DNA of 64,000 nt, from contig NZ_JAZHRX010000001.1 of assembly GCF_036924645.1 (NCBI RefSeq), positions 1,736,001 through 1,800,000 of the forward strand, read 5' to 3'. Within the stretch, counting starts at the first letter, position 1; every line of letters starts with the position of its first letter. The DNA comes from Bradyrhizobium sp. AZCC 2176 (GTDB taxonomy: Bacteria > Pseudomonadota > Alphaproteobacteria > Rhizobiales > Xanthobacteraceae). A program made the translations under genes and the position numbers. Positions 10,941-18,955 of the stretch are shown piece by piece. Below the pieces are notes generated by a model. It was not told the DNA's origin, did not search any database, and was given only the letters and a program-made list of their open reading frames with translations.

Positions 10941-11062
10941 GAGCCTTTTCGGTTCTGATTAGATCAGAATCGGGCTCTAGATTCTTGTATTGACGTTTTC
11001 TTGACGCGAACCGGCGCCCACCCACGGATCAAGTCCGAGGGCATGCTTCGTTCGAAAATGCT
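10941..11062. repeat. Intergenic repeat, family C, copy 2
   Basis: Begins with a GAGCC...GGCTC hairpin that carries GGTTCTGAT/ATCAGAATC, then the shared TTGACGTTTTCTTGACGCGAACCGG core, ending near GAAAATGCT. It is interrupted by about 20 bp (CCCACCCACGGATCAAGTCC) not present in copy 1. It fills most of the gap between the PodJ-like gene and the next gene. Confidence 0.75.
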
Positions 11063-11105
11063 ATAAGTCCGATCCTGAAACGGGTCGGCGCGCAACGAGG
11101 ACCAA

Positions 11106-11909
11106 TTGTCGACCGAAGACCACCAGAGCGGGGAAAATCGCTTCCGTAGATCGCCGACAGGTCCTGCGGTCACGCCGCCGCGCCTACCACCCGGTCAGGG
11201 CCCGACACCGCCGGTCCAGCTACCCCGGTACAAGCGGCATTACTGGTCGATCGCCATCTTCATCCTGCTGGTCGCCGGGGTCTGCATTCGCGCCTACCGG
11301 GACCTGTCACAGCCGGAGGCCTGGCACTACTGGAAGGACCAGTACGTCTCGCCAAGCCTGACAGCCCAGGTGATCGATACGCTCACTCTCGATGGTTCGA
11401 GCAAGGGCCAGCGAGCGCTGTTCGTCAGCGGGACGATCGGCCCTGCCGCCGCGAACTGGTTTCGCGGCAGGCTGGACCAGGCCAATCTCGCGGCGGGCGA
11501 CATCGTGCTGCTGGCCTCCCCCGGCGGCGATTTGAACCAGGCCGCAATCATGGGCGAGATCATCCGGCAACGCTCGCTCGCGACCGCGGTCGGCAGCGCC
11601 GACGCCTCCGGCCGCGTCAAGCCCGCCTATTGCGCCAGCGCCTGCGTGCTGGTCTATGCCGGGGGGAAGACCCGCTTCGGCGTCTTGGGCTCAGCACTGG
11701 GCGTTCATCGGTTTGTCACAACCAGGCCCGTGGACGACCCCGTCGCGGAAGCCCAGCGGATCGCCGGCGCCGTGCTGGGCTATATGACCAAGATGGGGGT
11801 GTCGTCCTCCATCGTGGAAGCGATGTCCGAAACCCGGGAGATTCGCTGGCTCAGCCCGAAACAGGCGCTGGCGATGAACCTCGTCACCGACCCGCTCGGA
11901 AAGCCCTGA
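11106..11909 (+). CDS. Membrane-anchored ClpP/crotonase-fold protein (COG3904-like)
   Basis: A 267-residue protein with a ~38-residue cytoplasmic lead rich in Pro, one N-terminal membrane helix near 41-60 ('YWSIAIFILLVAGVCI'), and a periplasmic domain. 'LLASPGGDLNQAAIMGEII' near 136 and 'YCASACVLVYAGG' near 175 match the oxyanion-loop and serine regions of ClpP-like COG3904 proteins, so the serine of CASAC is a candidate nucleophile. Function is unknown; peptidase activity is an inference from the fold. The start is a TTG at 11106 with GAGG upstream. A shorter relative with the same CASAC motif is encoded at 37958-38428. Confidence 0.7.
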   Translation: MSTEDHQSGENRFRRSPTGPAVTPPRLPPGQGPTPPVQLPRYKRHYWSIAIFILLVAGVCIRAYRDLSQPEAWHYWKDQYVSPSLTAQVIDTLTLDGSSKGQRALFVSGTIGPAAANWFRGRLDQANLAAGDIVLLASPGGDLNQAAIMGEIIRQRSLATAVGSADASGRVKPAYCASACVLVYAGGKTRFGVLGSALGVHRFVTTRPVDDPVAEAQRIAGAVLGYMTKMGVSSSIVEAMSETREIRWLSPKQALAMNLVTDPLGKP

Positions 11910-12197
11910 GCCGGCCGGGCCGCCAGGCTCCACGAACCGAACTGCGCCCCGCTGATTTGTAACGGCGTTTCAATGTCCTGAGGGACGGGCGGGCATGTAC
12001 GGCAAAAATTTGCCTTCCCGGGCATTTTTAGTCCCTCATCCTCCCGAATTCAGTTATGCAAAGGCGCGGGAACCGGCCCTGCGCACGCAAAGGTGCATGC
12101 GCGAACCGGATTCCACTGCCGGCAAATACAACAGAAACCATGCCCTGAGCGGCCGCCCGGCCGTCTCTGGCGGCAAAGCCACAAAAAGCAGACGCGC

Positions 12198-13124
12198 GTG
12201 CAGCTCTACCTTCCGATCGCCGACATTCCGGTCAATGTTTTCCTCATCCTGGCGATGGGCGCGGCGGTTGGGTTCGTCTCCGGCATGTTCGGGATCGGCG
12301 GCGGCTTCCTGATGACGCCGCTGTTGATCTTCGTCGGCATTGCGCCGGCGGTCGCGGTCGCCTCCGTCGCCAGCCATATCGCCGCCTCCTCGTTTTCCGG
12401 CGCGCTCTCCTATTGGCGACGGCGCGCCATCGATCCGCTGCTGGCGGCAGTGCTGTTGACCGGCGGCACTTTGGGCACCGCGCTCGGGGTCTGGACCTTC
12501 ACGCTGCTGCGCTCGCTGGGTCAGCTCGATCTCATGATCGCGATGTCCTACGTGATCCTGCTGACCACCGTCGGCAGCCTGATGTTTTGGGAGGGTCTGC
12601 GGGCGCTGTTGCGGGCCCGACGCGGCGGGCCGATCACCACGCGCCGCCCGGGCAGCCATGTCTGGATCCATGGATTGCCGCTGAAGATGCGCTTCAAGCG
12701 CTCGAAAATCTATCTGTCCGTCATCCCCGTCGTCGTGATCGGCCTGATCATCGGCTTCATCGGCGCCGTGATGGGAATCGGCGGCGGCTTCATCCTGGTG
12801 CCGCTGCTGATCTACGTGCTGCGGGTGCCGACCTCGACAGTGATCGGCACCTCGATGGTACTGACCCTCGTCACGATGGTGTTCGCCACCATGCTGCACG
12901 CGGTCACCAACCATCTGGTCGATGCCGTGCTGGCGCTGATCCTGATGGTCGGCGGCGTCACCGGCGCGCAGTTCGGCGCACGGGCCGGGCAGAAGATCCG
13001 CGGCGAGCATTTGCGGCTGCTGCTCGGGCTCCTGGTGCTCGCCGTCGGCGTCCGGTTTGCCGTCGAGCTGGTGATCCGGCCCGAGGACCTCTTCACCATC
13101 CGCGAAACCGGGGTGACGGGATGA
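12198..13124 (+). CDS. TauE/SafE family sulfite or organosulfonate exporter
   Basis: A 308-residue inner-membrane protein with about eight helices in two repeated halves. Both halves carry the family glycine signature: 'GFVSGMFGIGGGFLMTPLL' near the N-terminus and 'GFIGAVMGIGGGFILVPLL' near 190. The first ends with a periplasmic/cytoplasmic loop rich in arginine (about 140-170). I use the GTG at 12198, because the membrane segment begins at once after it; an upstream ATG at 12093 would add 35 polar residues with no support. The stop overlaps the start of the next gene by four bases (ATGA), so the two are co-translated. The likely substrate class is sulfite or a sulfonate, judged from family membership only. 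Confidence 0.87.
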   Translation: MQLYLPIADIPVNVFLILAMGAAVGFVSGMFGIGGGFLMTPLLIFVGIAPAVAVASVASHIAASSFSGALSYWRRRAIDPLLAAVLLTGGTLGTALGVWTFTLLRSLGQLDLMIAMSYVILLTTVGSLMFWEGLRALLRARRGGPITTRRPGSHVWIHGLPLKMRFKRSKIYLSVIPVVVIGLIIGFIGAVMGIGGGFILVPLLIYVLRVPTSTVIGTSMVLTLVTMVFATMLHAVTNHLVDAVLALILMVGGVTGAQFGARAGQKIRGEHLRLLLGLLVLAVGVRFAVELVIRPEDLFTIRETGVTG

Positions 13125-13903
13125 TCGCGCGCCTCATCCTCATGCTCGGATGGCTTGCGCTGGGCTTAGCGCTCGCGGCCTCGCCCGCGCAGGCCGAACG
13201 GCTGATCGTGTCGGTGTCGAACCACCGCGTCACCGTGACGCCGAATTATTCCGGCGAGGAGCTGGTGCTGTTCGGCTCGGTGGAAAAGGACGCCGCCACG
13301 CCGGCCAACCGCACTTACGATCTGGTGGTGACGGTCGCCGGCCCGCGCGCCGACATGGTCACCCGCCGCAAGGAGCGCCGGTTCGGGATCTGGATCAACA
13401 CCGACTCCCGGCAGTTCCTCAAAGTGCCGTCCTACCTGGCGCTGTTCTCCAACCGGCCGTTCGACGCCATCGCCTCGCCCGAGGTGCAACGGCGGCAGCA
13501 GCTCGGGCTGAACAACGTCTTGCTGACCCAGCGTGTCGGTGGCGATTACGCCGACGTGGTGCCGGACGACGCGTTCCGCAGCGCCTTCGTACGGCTGCGC
13601 CGGCAGCACGGCCTCTATCGCGAGGAAACCTCGGCGGTGACGTTCCTGACGCCGACGCTGTTCCGCACCGGAATTCCGCTGCCGGCCGAGGTGCCGATCG
13701 GTCTCTATAACGTCGAGATCAAGCTGTTCGCCGACGGCGCGCTGGTGGCCAAGACCGACACCGCGTTCGAAATCGTCAAGGTCGGCTTCGAGCAATTCGT
13801 TGCCACCACCGCGCAGCAGCACGGTTTTGTCTATGGGCTCGTCACCGCCTTCATGGCGCTGATGACGGGATGGATGGCGTCCATCGTGTTCCGAAAGGAT
13901 TGA
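13121..13903 (+). CDS. TIGR02186-type periplasmic/membrane protein, partner of TauE-type exporter
   Basis: A 260-residue protein with an N-terminal signal ('LILMLGWLALGLALAASPAQA'), a beta-rich periplasmic domain, and one C-terminal membrane helix ('VYGLVTAFMALMTGWMASIVF'). This arrangement and its ATGA overlap with a TauE-family gene fit the TIGR02186 family, as I recall it. No enzymatic motif is visible. I infer that it is an accessory subunit of the exporter, exposed to the periplasm and anchored at its C-terminus. It converges on the Nramp-type gene, with 28 bases between the stops. Confidence 0.78.
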   Translation: MIARLILMLGWLALGLALAASPAQAERLIVSVSNHRVTVTPNYSGEELVLFGSVEKDAATPANRTYDLVVTVAGPRADMVTRRKERRFGIWINTDSRQFLKVPSYLALFSNRPFDAIASPEVQRRQQLGLNNVLLTQRVGGDYADVVPDDAFRSAFVRLRRQHGLYREETSAVTFLTPTLFRTGIPLPAEVPIGLYNVEIKLFADGALVAKTDTAFEIVKVGFEQFVATTAQQHGFVYGLVTAFMALMTGWMASIVFRKD

Positions 13904-13931
13904 GGCGAACCCCATCGCGCCCGGGACACGA

Positions 13932-15290
13932 TCACGACTTCCCGACAAAAAGCCCGATTCCCATCGCCACCACGCTGAGCACCATCGCGGCCGTCGACAG
14001 CCAGCCCAGCCAATAGAGCCGGCCCCCGACGACGAAGGTGCCCATCACGTCCCTGCGCCGCGCCATGAACATCAATAGCACCATCACGGGCACGGCGAGG
14101 ACGCCGTTGATGACGGCGCTCCAGTACAGCGCCGAGATCGGGTTGATCGACGTGAAGTTCAGCGCGATGCCGATACCCGCCGACAGCGTCAGCACGGCGT
14201 AGAAGGCCGCGGCTTCCTTCGGCTTGCGCGCGAGGCCGACCTGCCATCGCCGTCCCTCGCCGACGGCATACGCCGTGGCACCGGCGAGGACTGGAATCGC
14301 CAGCAAGCCGGTGCCGACGATGCCGAGCGCAAAGATCACTTCCGCGAACGCGCCGGCAATCGGACGCAGCGCTTCGGCCGCCTCCGCCGAGCTCTGGATA
14401 TCGGTCTTGCCGACCGCATGCAGCGTCGCCGCCGCGGTGACGATGATCGACAGCGCGATCAAATTGGAAAACGCCATGCCGATGATGGTGTCGGCGCGGA
14501 TGCGACTAAATTCTCGCCGCGCGCCGTAGTGCTTTTCGATCAGCGGCCGCTTGGTGGTGTCGACACGCTGATCCTCGGCTTCCTGCGAGGCCTGCCAGAA
14601 GAACAGATAAGGCGAGATCGTGGTGCCGAGGATCGCGACGATGGTCGTGAAATAGTCGAGGCTCCAGTCAGGGCGCGGAACGAGAATGCCGACGAGGGCC
14701 TCGCCCCACGATACTTTTGCAAACGCCAGCGCCGCCACATAGGCGAACAGGCTGAGCGTCAGCCATTTCAGCACCGCGACGTAGCGCTTGTAGTCGAGGA
14801 ATATCTGGGCCGCCACCGACGTCATGCCGAACAGCAGCACGTAAACGATGCTGTGGCCGCCGATCAGAAGTTTGCTGACGTCGGCCATGGCGCCGAGATC
14901 GGCGGCGATATTGATGGTGTTGGCGATGAACAGCAGCGTCACCACGACCTGGAGCAGCCACGCCGGATAATGCCGGCAGGCGTTGCCCGCAATGCCATGG
15001 CCGGTGACGCGGCCGACCCGCGCGGAAATTTCCTGGATCGCCGCCATCAGCGGAAACGTCAGCAGCATGGTCCAGCCGATGCCGTAGCCGAGCTGCGCGC
15101 CGGCCTGGCTATAGGTGCCGATCCCCGACGGATCGTCATCGGACGCGCCGGTGATCAGGCCGGGGCCGAGCGCCTTCAGCGCATCGGCGAAACGAAACGG
15201 CCGCGCGGGCTTGGCCCCCGCGGCCGGCCTCTCACTTCCGGCATGCTTGTTCGCGTGACGCTTCCGATCCGATTTGCTGTGCTCTGCCAT
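13932..15290 (-). CDS. Nramp (SLC11)-family transporter, atypical metal site
   Basis: A 452-residue membrane protein with about 11 helices. The N-terminus 'LGPGLITGASDDDPSGIGTYSQAGA' aligns with Nramp helix 1, where classical members read DPGN; here it is DPSG. Helix 6 ('GTTISPYLFFWQASQEAED') lacks the classical Met and His (A/MPH) that bind transition metals. Family membership is clear, but the metal-coordinating set is not that of Mn/Fe importers; Nramp-related magnesium transporters show comparable loss. Residues 1-35 form a Lys/His-rich cytoplasmic lead. No strong ribosome site precedes the ATG at 15290. Substrate is uncertain. Confidence 0.85.
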   Translation of the reverse strand: MAEHSKSDRKRHANKHAGSERPAAGAKPARPFRFADALKALGPGLITGASDDDPSGIGTYSQAGAQLGYGIGWTMLLTFPLMAAIQEISARVGRVTGHGIAGNACRHYPAWLLQVVVTLLFIANTINIAADLGAMADVSKLLIGGHSIVYVLLFGMTSVAAQIFLDYKRYVAVLKWLTLSLFAYVAALAFAKVSWGEALVGILVPRPDWSLDYFTTIVAILGTTISPYLFFWQASQEAEDQRVDTTKRPLIEKHYGARREFSRIRADTIIGMAFSNLIALSIIVTAAATLHAVGKTDIQSSAEAAEALRPIAGAFAEVIFALGIVGTGLLAIPVLAGATAYAVGEGRRWQVGLARKPKEAAAFYAVLTLSAGIGIALNFTSINPISALYWSAVINGVLAVPVMVLLMFMARRRDVMGTFVVGGRLYWLGWLSTAAMVLSVVAMGIGLFVGKS

Positions 15291-15389
15291 GCCGGGTCCA
15301 GCCGCAGCGACAACGAACCTGACGTGAGCAGGTTCCAGACCGCGACCTTGCCCGAGGACACCTTGACAGACAAGCAGCCATCGATGCCG

Positions 15390-16172
15390 TCACGCGGCGC
15401 GCGACGGCTCGATGATAGTCGCAACCCCGGGCTCCAGAATCCGCAATCGCGATCCAAAACCCAGCGTATCGAAGGTGGCGCGCAAATCCTGCGCGCTCTG
15501 GCGGAAATGTTTCCATCCCTCTGTATGAACGGGGACGATCACCGCGTCCGGAAACGCGCGCGCGGTCTCGATCGTGTCGTTGGTGTCCATCGTGATGTGG
15601 AAGGGCCCGCGGGTTTGCGCGGCGCCGGCGAAGGGCAGCACGATTCCCGCCTTGAAGCGCTTGGCTACGTCCGCCACGCCGTCGTACCAGACGGTGTCGC
15701 CGCTGATATAGATCGGACGACTGCCGGGCTTGTTTGAGGCGACCACGAAGCCGATGACATCGCCCGCCAGCGGTTCGATACCGGCCGGGCCGTGGCGCGC
15801 GGGCGTCGCGGTAATCGTGAGCGAGTGCCCGTTTTTGCCGGTCAGTTCGGTGGCCTGCCACGGCGCAAAGCCTTCTGCATGGCCGCCAAGCCGCTTCGCG
15901 CCGACTTCCGTTGTCAGCACGCGCTTGGCTGATTTAAGAAAGTCGCGGCCGGAATTGTCAAGATTATCCGAATGCTGGTCATGGCTGAGCAGCACGGCAT
16001 CGACGATGCCGATCGCATTCGCGCTCAGCGCGGGGCCGACCAGCTTTTCGAGCTTCACATGCGGGAGTTGATAGGCGCCGGGCTCGTCGAAGGTCGGATC
16101 GGTGAGCAGGCGGAAGCCGTCGATTTCGATCAGCGCGGTGGGGCCGCCGATCAGGGTGATGGTAACTGTCAT
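15390..16172 (-). CDS. MBL-fold metallo-hydrolase
   Basis: A 260-residue metallo-beta-lactamase-fold protein. The metal motif appears as 'LLSHDQHSDNLD' near 65 (HxxHxD variant of HxHxDH), with later ligands in 'ISGDTVWYDG' and 'PVHTEGWKHF'. This resembles the UlaG/UPF0173 type of lactonase-like hydrolases. The substrate is not known. The start ATG at 16172 has AAGGAG upstream. It lies 15 bases downstream of the EamA exporter gene on the same strand, so the two probably share a transcript and the LysR protein divergent to them may control both. Confidence 0.85.
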   Translation of the reverse strand: MTVTITLIGGPTALIEIDGFRLLTDPTFDEPGAYQLPHVKLEKLVGPALSANAIGIVDAVLLSHDQHSDNLDNSGRDFLKSAKRVLTTEVGAKRLGGHAEGFAPWQATELTGKNGHSLTITATPARHGPAGIEPLAGDVIGFVVASNKPGSRPIYISGDTVWYDGVADVAKRFKAGIVLPFAGAAQTRGPFHITMDTNDTIETARAFPDAVIVPVHTEGWKHFRQSAQDLRATFDTLGFGSRLRILEPGVATIIEPSRAA

Positions 16173-16187
16173 GACTTGCTCCTTTTA

Positions 16188-17108
16188 TCAAGATTGATCG
16201 GTAGCCGCGGCGGGGCGGGTCACTAGATAAATGCCGAGAGCCACCGGAACGATCCCGAGCAGATCGCGAAACTCGACGTGTTCGCCGAGCACGAGAAACG
16301 CGAACAGCATGCCGAGCGGCGGCATCAGGAAGTGATAGGCGCTCGCGGCCGTCGCGCCGCACACCTTCAAAAGGTGAAACCAGAGCAGATAGGCGAGGAT
16401 CGAGCCGCCGAGGACGAGGAAAGCGAACGCACCCAACAGCCGCGCGCTCGGGACAATGTCGCCGACGCTGGACAGCGTGAATGCGAAAGGCAGCAGAACG
16501 ATGCCGGCCGCAAGATTTTGCACGCCGTTGCCGACCCAGAGGCTGCCCTTCGGTGCCAGCACCTTGAACAGGATGGTGCCGGCCACGATCGAGGCCAGCG
16601 ATGCCAGCGTGAACAGGATGCCGTGAAAACTGTCTGTCCCGACCGACATGCGGTGCCAGACGATGAAGCCGACGCCGATGATCCCGAGCAAGAGGCCCAT
16701 CACCTTGCGCCAGGTGAGCGCGTCACCGAGAAAGGCTGCCGCGAGCACGGCGGTGAACACCGGATTGGCGCTGACGATCAGGCCGCCGAGGCCGGCGGAT
16801 ACGGTCTGCAGCCCGGTATAGCCAAGGCCGAGATAGAGCGCGTTGTTGGCGACGCCGAGAATCGCGAAAACGGCGGCATCGCGCCAGGTGAGCGAAGACC
16901 ACGCTTCACCGCGCAGCGCGGTGACGCCGAGAATCAGGATGCCGGCCAGCGAAAATCGCGCGGTGAGCAGGATCAACGGCGGACAATCGGTGACGCCGAT
17001 CTTGCCGGCGACGAAAGCGAAGCTCCAGAGCAGGCAGAACAGGCCGATATAGAGCGGGAGCGGATTGAAGGTGGCGCGGGGAACCGCGACCGAGGGCGCG
17101 AGCGACAT
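16188..17108 (-). CDS. EamA/DMT-family exporter
   Basis: A 306-residue inner-membrane protein with ten predicted helices in two EamA repeats. Marks include 'LLWSFAFVAGKIG' in helix 1, 'RFSLAGILILGV' in helix 2, and the second repeat starting near 155 ('GILFTLASLASIVAGTILFKVL'). Members export small metabolites such as amino acids; the substrate here is unknown. The start ATG at 17108 has AAGGAG upstream. It is divergent from a LysR-type gene, a very common pairing in which the regulator controls the exporter, and is followed by the MBL-fold hydrolase. Confidence 0.88.
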   Translation of the reverse strand: MSLAPSVAVPRATFNPLPLYIGLFCLLWSFAFVAGKIGVTDCPPLILLTARFSLAGILILGVTALRGEAWSSLTWRDAAVFAILGVANNALYLGLGYTGLQTVSAGLGGLIVSANPVFTAVLAAAFLGDALTWRKVMGLLLGIIGVGFIVWHRMSVGTDSFHGILFTLASLASIVAGTILFKVLAPKGSLWVGNGVQNLAAGIVLLPFAFTLSSVGDIVPSARLLGAFAFLVLGGSILAYLLWFHLLKVCGATAASAYHFLMPPLGMLFAFLVLGEHVEFRDLLGIVPVALGIYLVTRPAAATDQS

Positions 17109-17204
17109 GGGAAGTCTCCTTTCCCATTCAGGTAGACCCTCGCCTTGATATTTGGAAATTAAATGATAAACTGGCGTCCAGTGGATTTACGAATGGAGCA
17201 TTGC

Positions 17205-18068
17205 ATGCTCGATCTGGAGCTCCTGCGCAGTTTCGTCAGTGTCGTCGATGCCGGCGGCTTCACCCGCGCCGGCGAACGCGTCCACCGCACCCAATCGACC
17301 GTCAGCCAGCAGATCAAGCGGCTGGAGGACGATGTCGGCCAGCCGCTGCTGAACCGTAACGGCAAGGATGTGACGCCGACCGAAGCCGGCGAGCGGCTGT
17401 TGTCCTACGCGCGGCGCCTGCTGGCGCTGGCGGAAGAGGCGCGCGATGTGGTGGCGCGCCCCGAGAGCGAGGGCGCGGTGCGGCTCGGCATCCCCGAGGA
17501 TTTCGCCGCCTACCGCCTTGCCAAGCTGCTGGCAACGTTTTCGCGCTCCCGTCCGGGATTGCGGCTCGATGTCCGCGCCGACCAGAGCACGTATCTGCGG
17601 CGCGACATCGAACGCGGCGATCTCGATCTCGCGCTGCTCAAGCGTGACGCCGGCGAGAAAGGCGGGATCGCGGTGTGGCCGGAGCAAGTGCACTGGGTCA
17701 CCAGCAAGACCCATCCGATCGATATCGTCGCCGGCTCGGTACCGCTGATCGGCTTTCCCGCCGGCTGTCTTTATCGGGCGCGCGCCATCCATGCGCTCGA
17801 AAGCGCCGGGCGTTCGTGGCACATGGCCTATACGAGTTCAGGCCTCGCCGGCATTCAGGCCGCGGTCGCCGCGGGCCTGGGTTTGAGCATTCTGTCCGAC
17901 ATCGCCATCCAGCCCGGGCACCGCGTGCTCACGGCGAAGGATGGCTTTGCGCCGATCGACAAGACGGAAGTGGCGCTGATGGCTTCCCCTGATGCAAGCC
18001 CGGCGACGTTGCGGCTCGCGGATCGTCTGGCCGAATTCTGCGACAGCGTGGAAGCGAAGGCGGCGTAG
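17205..18068 (+). CDS. LysR family transcriptional regulator
   Basis: A 287-residue LysR-type regulator. The N-terminal winged helix reads 'LELLRSFVSVVDAGGFTRAGERVHRTQSTVSQQIKRLE', and residues ~90-280 form the periplasmic-binding-like effector domain. I use the ATG at 17205, with GGAG six bases upstream, rather than ATGs at 17163 or 17193 which add residues before the conserved start. The gene is divergent from the EamA exporter over a 96-base gap that contains an A+T-rich stretch with ATTTGGAAAT, a possible binding site. Likely role: control of exporter plus MBL hydrolase. Confidence 0.87.
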   Translation: MLDLELLRSFVSVVDAGGFTRAGERVHRTQSTVSQQIKRLEDDVGQPLLNRNGKDVTPTEAGERLLSYARRLLALAEEARDVVARPESEGAVRLGIPEDFAAYRLAKLLATFSRSRPGLRLDVRADQSTYLRRDIERGDLDLALLKRDAGEKGGIAVWPEQVHWVTSKTHPIDIVAGSVPLIGFPAGCLYRARAIHALESAGRSWHMAYTSSGLAGIQAAVAAGLGLSILSDIAIQPGHRVLTAKDGFAPIDKTEVALMASPDASPATLRLADRLAEFCDSVEAKAA

Positions 18069-18082
18069 CGGCACGAAGAATC

Positions 18083-18205
18083 GTAGGGTGGGCAAAGGCG
18101 CTCTTGCGCCGTGCCCGCCATCCAGCGCACTGCTCGCGATGGTGGGCACGCGGAGCCTGTCATCGGGCGCGCATTCGCGCGACCCGTTGGCTTTGCCCAC
18201 CCTAC
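18083..18205. repeat. Palindromic intergenic repeat, family A, copy 2
   Basis: Starts GTAGGGTGGGCAAAGGCG and ends CTTTGCCCACCCTAC. The middle is longer than in copies 1 and 3 and includes a second GTGGGCAC/GTGCCCGCC pair and a CGCGCATTCGCGCG hairpin. It lies between the convergent LysR and PdeM genes. Confidence 0.85.
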
Positions 18206-18241
18206 GCTGCTGTGGCTCGGTGCCGGCGCGCAGCGAAATTC

Positions 18242-18952
18242 TCAATAACACCGCGAGGCAGCAATGCTGTGCACGCGGTTGTCGCCGAGCACATGCGCCA
18301 TGAAGCCGGGCGCACCAAAGATTTTCGCAAACGCCACATCACGAATGCTCAAGCCGCCAGTGTAAGCGCCGAACGCCGGCATCACGGCGCGCTCGCCATC
18401 GGAGGCAAAGCATCGCCGCTCCATCGATCGTCCCCTTGTGGCGACGCGCGCCTTGGGATGCAGGTGGCCGGCGATTTCGCCCGCCGCCCCTGTCGGCTCG
18501 TGGCGGAACGCAATCGGGCCGATCGCGACTTCGCTCGCCACCACGCCGCCGAGATCGGACGGCAGGGCCGGATCGTGATTGCCCGAAATCCAGATCCAGT
18601 CGCGCCGCGCCTGCATCGCCGAGAGCGCGTCCCGATCAGGCGCCGACAGCCGTTGATGCGCGGCGCGGTCGTGAAAACTGTCGCCGAGCGCAATCACCAT
18701 GCGCGGGTCATGCCGCGCGATGACGGCGGCAAGACGGCCGAGCGTCGCCACCGTGTCATAGGGTGGCAGCAGCACGCCGCGCGCAGCAAAACTGGAGCCC
18801 TTTTCCAGATGCAGGTCGGAGACGACGAGCAGGCGCTGCTCCTGCCAGAACAGCGCGCCGGAGAGGTCGGCAACGAACGTGACGTCGGCAACCATGACCT
18901 TCGAGGCGCGCATCTCTTGATCGTCTCCCGAAGATTGCGCCCCTGCCGTCAC
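18242..18952 (-). CDS. pdeM: Ligase-associated DNA repair endonuclease PdeM (metallophosphoesterase)
   Basis: A 236-residue binuclear metallophosphoesterase. Metal motifs are in order: 'VVSDLHLEKGSS' (DxH), 'ALGDSFHDR' (GDxxHD), 'ISGNHDP' (GNHD/E) and 'IAGHLHPKARV' (GHxH). This matches PdeM/MPE, a Mn-dependent DNA endonuclease that occurs with an Lhr-type helicase, an MBL exonuclease and an ATP-dependent ligase. The start used is the GTG at 18952, three bases after the helicase stop; an ATG at 18913 is also possible. It is co-transcribed with the helicase gene; the exonuclease and ligase genes are 5 kb away on the other strand. Confidence 0.88.
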   Translation of the reverse strand: MTAGAQSSGDDQEMRASKVMVADVTFVADLSGALFWQEQRLLVVSDLHLEKGSSFAARGVLLPPYDTVATLGRLAAVIARHDPRMVIALGDSFHDRAAHQRLSAPDRDALSAMQARRDWIWISGNHDPALPSDLGGVVASEVAIGPIAFRHEPTGAAGEIAGHLHPKARVATRGRSMERRCFASDGERAVMPAFGAYTGGLSIRDVAFAKIFGAPGFMAHVLGDNRVHSIAASRCY

Positions 18953-18955
18953 GTC

